From the IMG/VR virus record IMGVR_UViG_3300023179_000284, positions 1 to 35,487 of that record: a stretch of DNA of 35,487 nt; one strand, given 5' to 3'. The notes below the pieces were generated by a model, which searched no databases, was not told the origin of the DNA, and saw only the letters and a list, made by a program, of their open reading frames with translations. Source of the stretch: a virus. Position numbers and translations under genes: made by a program. Positions 7,012 through 13,751 of this stretch are shown one piece after another; the stretch's first letter is position 1; the number at the start of each line of letters is the position of its first letter.

Positions 7012-7153
7012 CGAGGAACTTGCGCGTAGCTGGCCGTTTGGCAACGTAGACCCTAGACGATGTGAGTGGTACGTAAGGGAGAAGAAAACCAAGCGGACAG
7101 CAAAGGAAGACCTCCTGACAAATGTCAGGTCTGTAGGTGAAGCACCTTTTTAG
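6920..7153 (+). CDS. Hypothetical basic protein, 77 residues
   Basis: The ATG at 6920 follows GGAG (6910-6913) by six bases. The product starts MKPQKSRFQAVPCDYPEGEN and continues with GLITDEELARSWPFGNVDPRRCEWYVREKK. It is small, basic and unrecognised. Its beginning overlaps the end of the previous frame by 92 bases. Palindrome copy 6 is inside its last codons. Confidence 0.6.
   Translation: MKPQKSRFQAVPCDYPEGENIKTRKKGLITDEELARSWPFGNVDPRRCEWYVREKKTKRTAKEDLLTNVRSVGEAPF
7116..7127. promoter_or_regulatory. Palindrome TGACAAATGTCA, copy 6
   Basis: The longest-armed copy: CCTGAC-AAAT-GTCAGG (7114-7129), a six-base stem if it folds as RNA. It lies 35 bases upstream of the ribbon-helix-helix gene. 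Confidence 0.65.
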
Positions 7154-7161
7154 GAGTAGCT

Positions 7162-7359
7162 ATGGAAGAATCCTTGGGGCAACCCCTAAAGAAAAGGCGA
7201 GGCCTTGGTAAGAAGCCCGCTATGGTTTGTACGAGTTTGCGAATACCTAGAGAAGTGATGAGGTATTTTGAGCAGTTTCCAAACAAGCAAACACGTATGA
7301 GAGAAGTACTTACCAATTTTGTTAAACAGCAACAAGGAGCTGACAATGAGTCTGCGTGA
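7162..7359 (+). CDS. Ribbon-helix-helix protein, BrnA-antitoxin-like
   Basis: A 65-residue protein. The segment MVCTSLRIPREVMRYFEQFP with following TRMREVLTNFV has the strand-helix-helix pattern of ribbon-helix-helix DNA-binding proteins and resembles the C-terminal part of BrnA-type antitoxins (LR-P-EV--YF...QTRINEVLR). Such proteins are dimers that bind palindromic operators with paired beta strands. No BrnT-like toxin gene is next to it. It sits between palindrome copies 6 and 7, so it is a candidate binder of that family; this is inference. Its start is not supported by a strong ribosome binding site (TAGGAG is ten bases upstream). Confidence 0.65.
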   Translation: MEESLGQPLKKRRGLGKKPAMVCTSLRIPREVMRYFEQFPNKQTRMREVLTNFVKQQQGADNESA

Positions 7360-7783
7360 ACGAGTGATTGAGTATGTTACGGCTAACCCAACAGCAAAAG
7401 CAGCAGAGGTCGCTGCCGCATGTGGCACAACTGCACAAGCTGTGTATCAGATCAAGTCCGATGCAGGGTTGTCTAAATCTCGGAAGGTTAAAGCCGCTAA
7501 GTCGAAAGCCAAGAAAGTTGTAGCAGCGAAACCAAAGAAAGATAAGGCTACTGTAGTAGAAGCTGATAAGGTCAACCCGCCCCACTACAAAGTCGGCGGT
7601 ATCGAGGTGATCGACTACATCAAGGCCAAGCTGACTCCCGAGGAGTTCCGTGGATACCTGAAGGGCAACGTGCTCAAGTACGTCAGCCGAGAGGGTCACA
7701 AGAACGGTGACACAAAAGATTTGGAAAAAGCCAATTGGTATATTGGCAGGTACATCGAAGAAGGGCATAATACTATTGGTTGA
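7346..7783 (+). CDS. DUF3310 protein with N-terminal HTH-like segment
   Basis: A 145-residue protein in three parts. Residues 1-43 look like a small helix-turn-helix (ERVIEYVTANPTAKAAEVAA, then TTAQAVYQIKSD). Residues about 44-75 are a Lys/Ala-rich linker. Residues about 80-140 match DUF3310: VNPPHYKVGGIEVIDYIKAK, GYLKGNVLKYVSREG, DLEKANWYIGRYIE. DUF3310 is common in phages and has no firm function. AAGGAG precedes the ATG by six bases. It is the last gene of the P1 unit. Confidence 0.85.
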   Translation: MSLRERVIEYVTANPTAKAAEVAAACGTTAQAVYQIKSDAGLSKSRKVKAAKSKAKKVVAAKPKKDKATVVEADKVNPPHYKVGGIEVIDYIKAKLTPEEFRGYLKGNVLKYVSREGHKNGDTKDLEKANWYIGRYIEEGHNTIG

Positions 7784-7799
7784 TTCGTAATTCCTCTCC

Positions 7800-7811
7800 T
7801 GACATTTGTCA
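7800..7811. promoter_or_regulatory. Palindrome TGACATTTGTCA, copy 7
   Basis: Lies between the DUF3310 stop and the terminator, with only four bases before the terminator stem. Flanks give CTGAC-ATTT-GTCAG (7799-7812). Confidence 0.6.
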
Positions 7812-7815
7812 GTTC

Positions 7816-7839
7816 AAGCCACCTTCGGGTGGCTTTTTT
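7816..7839 (+). terminator. Rho-independent terminator of the P1 unit
   Basis: AAGCCACC (7816-7823), a TTCG tetraloop (7824-7827) and GGTGGCTT (7828-7835), running into a six-T tract to 7839. An eight-base GC-rich stem with a stable UUCG loop and U-tract is a strong intrinsic terminator. It separates the P1 unit from promoter P2. Confidence 0.95.
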
Positions 7840-7847
7840 ATTGCCTG

Positions 7848-7875
7848 TTGACAGTGTCAAATGTTATGTTATAAT
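7848..7875 (+). promoter_or_regulatory. Promoter P2, extended -10, with -35 inside a palindrome
   Basis: The -35 is TTGACA (7848-7853) and the -10 is TATAAT (7870-7875), both consensus, with a 16-base spacer and a TG one base before the -10. The -35 forms the left arm of a perfect palindrome TTGACA-G-TGTCAA (7848-7860), whose arms are the same half-sites as the palindrome family, with one central base instead of two. It directly follows the terminator and drives the DNA-metabolism genes. Confidence 0.92.
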
Positions 7876-7904
7876 GATCCTCCGAAAACGAGTTGGAGGG
7901 TTAG

Positions 7905-8252
7905 ATGAGTACACTTTTTGATGTTATTGTCACAGAAGATAATTTGCTTGTTTGTCCTACGTGCAATGAAACATACCTGCATCAACAGAACACCACAATC
8001 TTTGAACGGCACGAAGACGAAGAGATAACAACTGTTATTGCGCAAAACGATCGCACGGTCCAAGTCTCAGATTTCCGATCTGAAGATACGTGTAATCCAA
8101 GCTACCGTCGGCACGGTATGCTGATTGAGTTTAAGTGCGAGCACTGCCATAATTGGGGCGCAGATGGGCCTTCTGATGAATACAGAACCCCGCACCGACT
8201 AGCTATCTACCAACATAAAGGCAACACGTTTATGGAGTGGCAAGTTGGCTAA
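7905..8252 (+). CDS. Zinc-ribbon-like hypothetical protein
   Basis: A 115-residue protein with two CxxC knuckles, CPTC (residues 17-20) and CEHC (78-81), the usual layout of a zinc ribbon with a long insert. The core is otherwise beta-rich and acidic. No named family. It is the first gene after promoter P2, with a strong GGAGG before its ATG, so it is probably well expressed. It overlaps the nuclease gene that follows. Confidence 0.75.
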   Translation: MSTLFDVIVTEDNLLVCPTCNETYLHQQNTTIFERHEDEEITTVIAQNDRTVQVSDFRSEDTCNPSYRRHGMLIEFKCEHCHNWGADGPSDEYRTPHRLAIYQHKGNTFMEWQVG

Positions 8253-8559
8253 GACCCCAGAAGCGAAAGTAAAAGACCTCGTTAAAAAAATTCTTAAAGA
8301 AGAGGGCATTTACTACGCTATGCCTATTGGCACAGGGTACGGCAACTCAGGTGTGCCTGACTTTCTTTGTTGCGTGCAAGGGAAGTTTGTGTCTATCGAA
8401 GCAAAGGCAGCTAACAACAAGCCGACCGAATTACAACTAAAAAACATGCGCGACATCGAAGCCGCAGGTGGACTGACAATTGTCATCAACGAAACGAGTG
8501 TTGCTGTCCTTAGAGGGTATATCAAACTAATCAAGGAGAAAAAAGTTGGAAATGTCTGA
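8245..8559 (+). CDS. VRR-NUC domain nuclease
   Basis: A 104-residue stand-alone nuclease of the VRR-NUC branch of the PD-(D/E)XK superfamily. Active-site pattern: GVPD (D39), then IEAK (E52, K54), then TELQ (Q64). Family members cleave structured DNA in a metal-dependent way and in phages are often next to SNF2 helicases and polymerases, as here. The TTG start at 8245 is placed seven bases after GGAG and overlaps the previous gene; no internal ATG would keep the first helix. Confidence 0.9.
   Translation: MAKTPEAKVKDLVKKILKEEGIYYAMPIGTGYGNSGVPDFLCCVQGKFVSIEAKAANNKPTELQLKNMRDIEAAGGLTIVINETSVAVLRGYIKLIKEKKVGNV
8474..8485. promoter_or_regulatory. Palindrome TGACAATTGTCA, copy 8
   Basis: An exact copy inside the VRR-NUC coding sequence; the rightmost member of the family. 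As it lies in coding sequence, function is less certain. Confidence 0.4.
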
Positions 8560-8887
8560 AGGCGTTAAAGCACTGATCGCTCGGATGGGAACAAAACCAG
8601 AAGAGTTTTATGACGACAGTAGAAAGTGGACGTTCATCTTCAAGGATAAGTACAAGGAAGTGCTAACCGAGCAAGAGAAGGGAGCCATACATACAGCTCT
8701 GTTGCAAGTACGCAGGAAAGAGTTTGATGCGAACGTGCTGTCCACCATACTTCAACTAGACGAAGAAGACGAAGAAGAGAAAGTGAACAAATCTGTAAAG
8801 AACTATGTAACTGCGACGCAGATTAAAGAGGTCGCAAAACAGTTAGCAGCTACAGCACCACGAAAACCAACTACAAAAGGATACTAG
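8546..8887 (+). CDS. Hypothetical acidic helical protein, 113 residues
   Basis: No family recognised. It begins MEMSEGVKALIARMGTKPEE, has a very acidic run (LDEEDEEEK) near residue 75, and a helical basic C-terminus (TATQIKEVAKQLAATAPRKP). The TTG at 8546 is seven bases from GGAG, while the in-frame ATG at 8552 is 13 bases away, so TTG is preferred. It lies between the nuclease and the polymerase, both closely spaced, so a role in replication is plausible but unproven. Confidence 0.65.
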   Translation: MEMSEGVKALIARMGTKPEEFYDDSRKWTFIFKDKYKEVLTEQEKGAIHTALLQVRRKEFDANVLSTILQLDEEDEEEKVNKSVKNYVTATQIKEVAKQLAATAPRKPTTKGY

Positions 8888-8890
8888 CAG

Positions 8891-10708
8891 ATGCAGATAC
8901 TAACGGTTGACTTTGAGACCTACTACAGCAAGGACTTCAGTCTGTCCAAGATGACCACGGAGGAGTACATTCGTGATGGGCAGTTTGAAGTCATTGGTGT
9001 ATCGGTTCAAGTCGATGACGGTGAGCCCGAATGGTTCAGCGGTAAAACAGAAGACCTATACCAGTTCCTTAAGAAGTACAACTGGGGGAGTAGTTTAGCG
9101 TTAGCCCACAACGCTATGTTCGATGGTGCGATCCTTGATTGGATCTTTGACATCAGACCGAAAGGTTGGTTGGACACACTGAGCATGGCCCGAGCATTAC
9201 ACGGGACTGAAGTTGGTGGTAGCTTAGCGGTACTAGCTAACTACTATGGCATAGGGCAGAAGGGTGATGAAGTCGTTCATGCAATGGGTAAACGACGAAT
9301 TGATTTTTCTCCTGCTGATCTTGCTCGGTATGGCGCTTATTGTTCCAATGATGTTGCTCTTACTTATGATCTTTTTGGACACATGAGCAAGGGGTTCCCC
9401 CCTGTAGAGCTACGCTTAATCGACCAAACCATACGGATGTTTACCGAGCCGCAACTAAGGCTCGACGTGCCGGTCTTAAAAGAACACCTTCTTTTTCAGC
9501 AAACAAGAAGGAAAGAGCTACTCGAAAACTTTGACGAGCGCACACTGATGAGCAACCCCAAGTTTGCCGAGCTGCTTGAGACATGGGGTGTGGAACCTCC
9601 GATGAAGGTAAGCCCGACAACAGGCAAAGATACTTATGCGTTTTCAAAAACAGATGAAGCGTTCAGGGCATTACTTGAACACGAGAACGTAGAAGTTCAG
9701 GCACTTGTAGCTGCTCGGCTAGGGGTTAAGTCAACACTTGAGCAAACACGGACGGAGAGGTTCTTAGGCATAGCGTATCGCGGTGCGCTTCCAGTACCCC
9801 TGCGGTATTACGCTGCGCATACAGGCAGATGGGGAGGTGACGACAAGTTAAACCTTCAAAACCTCCCAAGAACGTCCCCGCTGAAGAAGGCGATCATAGC
9901 CCCCCGAGGGTTCAAGATTGTTGACTCAGACTCATCGCAGATTGAAGCACGTACGCTTGCATGGTTAGCCGAGCAAGATGATTTGGTCGAGGCGTTTGAT
10001 AAAGGTGAGGACGTGTACAAGATCATGGCTTCAGCTATCTATAACAAACCCATTAACGACATAACCAAAGACGAACGCTTTGTCGGCAAGACGACAATCC
10101 TTGGTGCGGGGTACGGCATGGGGGCTAAGAAGTTTCAGGCTCAGCTTAAGAACTTTGGCGTTTTTGTAGAGTTGGAAGAAGCACAGAGGATCATCGACAC
10201 CTATCGTTCCACATACCCAAAGATAAAGCAGCTATGGTTCGATGCAGGCGAAGCGTTATCGTCGATACTAAGGAATCAGCAAACGTACATGGGTCGTAAC
10301 GACTTGTTATCCGTCGAAGGTGAACGAGGCATTCGGCTACCCAACGGGCTGTACATCAAGTATCCCAACCTGCGTAACTTCGTAAACGACAGCGGTAAGA
10401 CCGAGCTAGTCTACGATACAAAAAAGGGTAAGCAAATCGTACCCAATAGGATATACGGTGGAAAAGTTGTGGAGAACGTATGTCAAGCCTTAGCGCGAAT
10501 TATTATCGGCGAGCAGATGCTTTTAATCGCTAAAAAGTATAGAGTTGTGATGACGGTACACGATGCCATAGCATGCTTAGTCCCCGAGATGGAAGCAGAC
10601 CGAGGCATAGAGTTCGTCGAATTATGTATGAAAATTCGCCCGTCATGGGCTTCTGAGCTACCCCTTAATTGCGAAGCGGGGAGTGGTTATTCTTACGGTG
10701 ATTGTTAG
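8891..10708 (+). CDS. Family A DNA polymerase with 3'-5' exonuclease
   Basis: The phage replicative polymerase, 605 residues, without a 5' nuclease domain. The N-terminal DEDDy exonuclease shows DFET (D7, E9), HNAMFD (N74, D78) and YCSND (Y150, D154). The polymerase domain has motif A DSSQIEAR (catalytic D347), motif B R396-x3-K400-xxx-L404-G-xx-YG, and motif C VHDA (H557, D558). Two substitutions stand out: the Tyr after the motif A Asp is Ser, and the position equal to E. coli Phe762 is Leu404, the variant reported as common in aquatic virus PolA. It is compact compared with T7 polymerase (704). Confidence 0.97.
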   Translation: MQILTVDFETYYSKDFSLSKMTTEEYIRDGQFEVIGVSVQVDDGEPEWFSGKTEDLYQFLKKYNWGSSLALAHNAMFDGAILDWIFDIRPKGWLDTLSMARALHGTEVGGSLAVLANYYGIGQKGDEVVHAMGKRRIDFSPADLARYGAYCSNDVALTYDLFGHMSKGFPPVELRLIDQTIRMFTEPQLRLDVPVLKEHLLFQQTRRKELLENFDERTLMSNPKFAELLETWGVEPPMKVSPTTGKDTYAFSKTDEAFRALLEHENVEVQALVAARLGVKSTLEQTRTERFLGIAYRGALPVPLRYYAAHTGRWGGDDKLNLQNLPRTSPLKKAIIAPRGFKIVDSDSSQIEARTLAWLAEQDDLVEAFDKGEDVYKIMASAIYNKPINDITKDERFVGKTTILGAGYGMGAKKFQAQLKNFGVFVELEEAQRIIDTYRSTYPKIKQLWFDAGEALSSILRNQQTYMGRNDLLSVEGERGIRLPNGLYIKYPNLRNFVNDSGKTELVYDTKKGKQIVPNRIYGGKVVENVCQALARIIIGEQMLLIAKKYRVVMTVHDAIACLVPEMEADRGIEFVELCMKIRPSWASELPLNCEAGSGYSYGDC

Positions 10709-10718
10709 GAGCGCCAAA

Positions 10719-10910
10719 GTGAAAGTGGATACGGTTATGGACTATGCAGAACATATTCTTAGAGCAAAAAACAACCTTACTGAGGCGTACAACCTCATGC
10801 AGATGAACAACAGCGTAGAAGCTTCGGTGGTCATTATGGAGGCGTTAGTAGAAACTAAGCTAGCGTACAACGTCATTAAAGACATGGCTGAGAAAAGCGC
10901 AAATCGATGA
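10719..10910 (+). CDS. Small helical hypothetical protein, 63 residues
   Basis: A GTG start at 10719 is seven bases after AGGAG, which overlaps the polymerase stop. The product starts MKVDTVMDYAEHILRAKNNL and is entirely helical, ending MAEKSANR. Its TGA overlaps the ATG of the nuclease gene (ATGA). No family known. Confidence 0.65.
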   Translation: MKVDTVMDYAEHILRAKNNLTEAYNLMQMNNSVEASVVIMEALVETKLAYNVIKDMAEKSANR

Positions 10911-11572
10911 CTCCTATCTCTTGGTCTTACAGCAGCCTCAAAACGTTTCAACAATGTCCGAGGAAGTACTACCACACGAAGGTAGCCAAGGACGTTGTTG
11001 AACCCAAAACAACCGCCATGATGTATGGCGAAGCAATGCACAAAGCTGCCGAGGATTACATCAAGCACGGGGTCCCCATACCCGAGAAGTTTGCGTTCAT
11101 CCGAGACATCATGGAGCAGCTTGCTGCGTTGCCAGGAGAGAAGCACTGCGAGTTACGGTTAGGCCTAACAAAGGACCTACAACCTTGCGAGTTCTTTGCC
11201 AAGGACGTTTGGTGGCGCGGCATAGCCGACTTGGTTGTTGTAAATCAAGATAAGGGGTTGATCCACTCGATCGACTACAAGACGGGGAAAAACGCACGGT
11301 ATGCGGACGTGCAGCAGCTTGATATGGTTGCAGCGGGTTTGTTCGCCAAGTTCCCAGGTATTACAAAAATAAAATCCGCTCTGTTGTTTGTGGTTAGCAA
11401 AGAATTCGTAAGGGCTGACCATCAAGCGGATATGGCGCAGAAGTACATGGACAAACCTGCACAAGACGTAGCCCGTATCGAGAAGGCTATGGAGACGGGA
11501 GTATGGAACCCCTCACAAAGCGCACTGTGCAAGTACTGCCCAGTAAAGACTTGTGAATTTAATAGGAGTTAA
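10907..11572 (+). CDS. PD-(D/E)XK exonuclease, Cas4/RecB-like with probable iron-sulfur cluster
   Basis: A 221-residue nuclease of the RecB/Cas4 type (PDDEXK_1). It shows the SYSSLKTFQQCPRKYY entry motif, GEAMHKAAE (H45), RGIAD (D108), IDYKTGK (D123, K125) and a QLDM (Q137) helix. Four Cys residues, C17 near the start and C208, C211, C216 at the end, have the split layout of the 4Fe-4S cluster of Cas4 and AddB. The family degrades or trims DNA ends; in phages it takes part in recombination and genome processing. It overlaps the previous gene (ATGA). Confidence 0.9.
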   Translation: MTPISWSYSSLKTFQQCPRKYYHTKVAKDVVEPKTTAMMYGEAMHKAAEDYIKHGVPIPEKFAFIRDIMEQLAALPGEKHCELRLGLTKDLQPCEFFAKDVWWRGIADLVVVNQDKGLIHSIDYKTGKNARYADVQQLDMVAAGLFAKFPGITKIKSALLFVVSKEFVRADHQADMAQKYMDKPAQDVARIEKAMETGVWNPSQSALCKYCPVKTCEFNRS

Positions 11573-11574
11573 TC

Positions 11575-11883
11575 ATGCCTTACGTGAATAAGCCGAGGCC
11601 ATACAAAAAGGAATACAAACAGCAACTAGCTAGAGGTGAACATGCCGACAGGATGGAGCGACAGCGAGCTAGGGAAAACATCGACAAGAAGAACCCTGAC
11701 CGAGACAAAGACGGTATTGCGGACATACGCGAGGGTAAAGATGTTGCGCACCGTAAAGCGTTATCAAAAGGAGGTACGAACGGGGATGGGGTTCGTCTTG
11801 AAAGTGCTAAGAAGAATCGATCGTTTAGACGAAACGCGCAACACAAACTTGTATCGGAAGTGAGCAAAAAGGAAAGGAAGTGA
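11575..11883 (+). CDS. HNH-like small basic protein
   Basis: A 102-residue, very basic protein. The middle has a calcium-loop-like acidic stretch (NPDRDKDGIADIREG), followed by DVAHRKALSKGGTNGDGVRL and then SAKKNRSFRRN. This is the H...N...N layout of an HNH fold, but the usual D-H pair before the metal site reads A-H and the last His is Asn. Such proteins are common in phages and are often labelled HNH or unknown. Active nuclease function is doubtful. It lies between a nuclease and a helicase. Confidence 0.6.
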   Translation: MPYVNKPRPYKKEYKQQLARGEHADRMERQRARENIDKKNPDRDKDGIADIREGKDVAHRKALSKGGTNGDGVRLESAKKNRSFRRNAQHKLVSEVSKKERK

Positions 11884-11886
11884 TTA

Positions 11887-13281
11887 ATGAATTTATCAGC
11901 GTACGAGTGGCCCTGTCCAAGAGGGTTCGCTCCATTTGAGCATCAGAAGGTAACAGCAGAGTTTTTAGTTAGTAAGCGCAAAGCATTTTGTTTCAACGAG
12001 CAGGGTACAGGTAAGACAGCTTCCGTGATATGGGCAGTTGATTACCTTATGAAGCTAGGAGTCGTGAACCGAGTGCTTGTGATCTGTCCGTTATCAATCA
12101 TGAAGTCTGCATGGCAAACAGACCTGTTTAAGTTCGCTATCCATCGCACCGTATCAATTGCTTACGGGTCAGCGGAAAAAAGACGTGAGATCATCAAAGG
12201 CATGGCCGAGTTTGTCATCATCAACTTCGATGGGGTCAACATCGTCAAGAAGGAAATACTAGCGGGTGGGTTTGATTTGATCGTGGTCGATGAAGCGTCT
12301 GCGTATAAGAATGCGCAAACAGACCGATGGAAAACCTTGCGTGACCTGACAAAAGTCATCAAGGGGTTGTGGATGTTAACGGGAACACCAGCGGCACAAG
12401 CTCCTACGGATGCTTACGGATTAGCAAAGCTAGTCAACCCAAAAGGCATACCAATGTTCTTCGGGCAATTCAGAGACATGGTGATGAACAAAGTCAGCAT
12501 GTATCGATGGGCTCCCAAGAATAACGCCGAGCAGATTGTTTTCAACGCACTTCAACCTGCCATAAGGTTTGAGAAAAAGGACTGCTTGGATCTGCCTCCG
12601 GTTACATTCGTTGAGCGTGAAGCACCAATGACCCCCCAACAACAAAAGTATTACATCAAGCTGAAGAAGCAGATGTTGATTGAGGCGGCGGGGGAAGAAG
12701 TGTCCGCAGTAAATGCTGCCGTACAGATAAGCAAGCTGCTGCAAATAGCAGGTGGTGCGGTGTATTCGGACTCAAAAGAAGTTATAGAATTTGACGTTAA
12801 GCACAGGTTGAACGTGGTGCAGGAAGTCATTGAAGAGGCTTCGCATAAAGTACTCGTTTTTGTACCATTCACGCATACGATCGAACTGCTTGAGAAGCAC
12901 TTAACAGCAGCGAACATAACGTGCGAAGTCATCAACGGGTCGGTCAGTGTGAACAAGCGAGCCGAGATCGTTAAGCACTTTCAAGAAAAGCCCGATCCCC
13001 GTGTGCTCATCATTCAACCCCAAGCTGCATCGCATGGGCTTACCCTCACTGCTGCTGATACGATCATTTGGTATGCGCCGTGTTCAAGCGTGGAGACGTA
13101 CCTGCAAGCTAACGCACGTATCGATCGGCCAGGGCAAAAGTACAACATGACTATAGTGCATATCAAAGGAAGTCCAGTCGAATCAAGGATGTATAAATTG
13201 CTGCAAAGCAACATCGCCGAGCACCAACGAGTGATCGATTTATATAAACAAGAACTGTCACAAGAAGACTTGACAGTGTAA
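11887..13281 (+). CDS. SNF2-type superfamily 2 helicase
   Basis: A 464-residue SF2 ATPase. Motif I is GTGKT (residues 40-44), motif II DEAS (135-138), motif III LTGTP (164-168) and motif VI QANARIDRPGQ (407-417), the last typical of SNF2/SWI2 proteins. These move along duplex DNA and remodel protein-DNA or branched DNA structures. With the stand-alone VRR-NUC and the Cas4-like nuclease in the same unit, it likely supports phage recombination or replication restart. Promoter P3 overlaps its last codons. Confidence 0.93.
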   Translation: MNLSAYEWPCPRGFAPFEHQKVTAEFLVSKRKAFCFNEQGTGKTASVIWAVDYLMKLGVVNRVLVICPLSIMKSAWQTDLFKFAIHRTVSIAYGSAEKRREIIKGMAEFVIINFDGVNIVKKEILAGGFDLIVVDEASAYKNAQTDRWKTLRDLTKVIKGLWMLTGTPAAQAPTDAYGLAKLVNPKGIPMFFGQFRDMVMNKVSMYRWAPKNNAEQIVFNALQPAIRFEKKDCLDLPPVTFVEREAPMTPQQQKYYIKLKKQMLIEAAGEEVSAVNAAVQISKLLQIAGGAVYSDSKEVIEFDVKHRLNVVQEVIEEASHKVLVFVPFTHTIELLEKHLTAANITCEVINGSVSVNKRAEIVKHFQEKPDPRVLIIQPQAASHGLTLTAADTIIWYAPCSSVETYLQANARIDRPGQKYNMTIVHIKGSPVESRMYKLLQSNIAEHQRVIDLYKQELSQEDLTV

Positions 13282-13297
13282 AATGTTATGGCATAAT
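13270..13297 (+). promoter_or_regulatory. Promoter P3, near copy of P2
   Basis: The -35 is TTGACA (13270-13275) and the -10 is CATAAT (13292-13297), with a 16-base spacer and an extended TG. It matches P2 at 25 of 28 positions, including the shared spacer text AAATGTTATG. The change of C to A at the eleventh position breaks the palindrome seen at P2. It begins in the end of the helicase gene and reads into the ssDNA-binding/primase genes. Confidence 0.88.
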
Positions 13298-13324
13298 CGC
13301 CATAATAACCACAAGGAGAAAGCA

Positions 13325-13750
13325 ATGGATGAACAAGTCCAGGGGGCTGATACCCCCATCGATTTAGGCAAACTCACAGAAGCGTACATAAAGCTACGTG
13401 ATGCGAGAGCTACCCTAAAGAAGCAATACGAGAATGAAGACAAAGGTCTAGAGGAACAGATGGACCTTATACAAGCGGAGCTACTAGACAAGTGTTCAGC
13501 TATGAACGCCGACAGTATCCGCACCCCACATGGCACGATCATACGTTCGATCAAATCACGGTATTGGACGAATGATTGGGATTCTATGTATCAAGTTATT
13601 AAAGAACATGATGCGTTTGGCCTGTTAGAGAAAAGACTTCATCAGACAAATATGAAGCAGTTTCTTGAAGAGAATCCAGACATTCTTCCGCATGGGTTGA
13701 ACGTGGAGAATGCTTACACCGTGGTCGTTAGACGTGCAAAGGAAAAATGA
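13325..13750 (+). CDS. Coiled-coil hypothetical protein, 141 residues
   Basis: The first half is a long charged helix pair (KLTEAYIKLRDARATLKKQY, then GLEEQMDLIQAELLDKCSAM), typical of a coiled coil. The second half has a beta segment (IRTPHGTIIRSIKSRYWTND) and ends in a short strand (AYTVVVRRAKEK). The general plan recalls Gam-like or other DNA-end-binding phage proteins, but I do not claim homology. It is the first gene behind promoter P3 and has AAGGAG before its ATG. Confidence 0.75.
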   Translation: MDEQVQGADTPIDLGKLTEAYIKLRDARATLKKQYENEDKGLEEQMDLIQAELLDKCSAMNADSIRTPHGTIIRSIKSRYWTNDWDSMYQVIKEHDAFGLLEKRLHQTNMKQFLEENPDILPHGLNVENAYTVVVRRAKEK

Positions 13751-13751
13751 G

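Noticed and set aside
7743-7771. Promoter-like TTGGCA-17-CATAAT in the DUF3310 gene
   Set aside because: It would lead straight into the terminator at 7816 and lacks the extended -10 shared by P1-P3.
12347-12358. TGACAAAAGTCA in the helicase gene as another palindrome copy
   Set aside because: The right arm is altered (AGTCA for TGTCA) and it lies deep in coding sequence, so it is likely chance.
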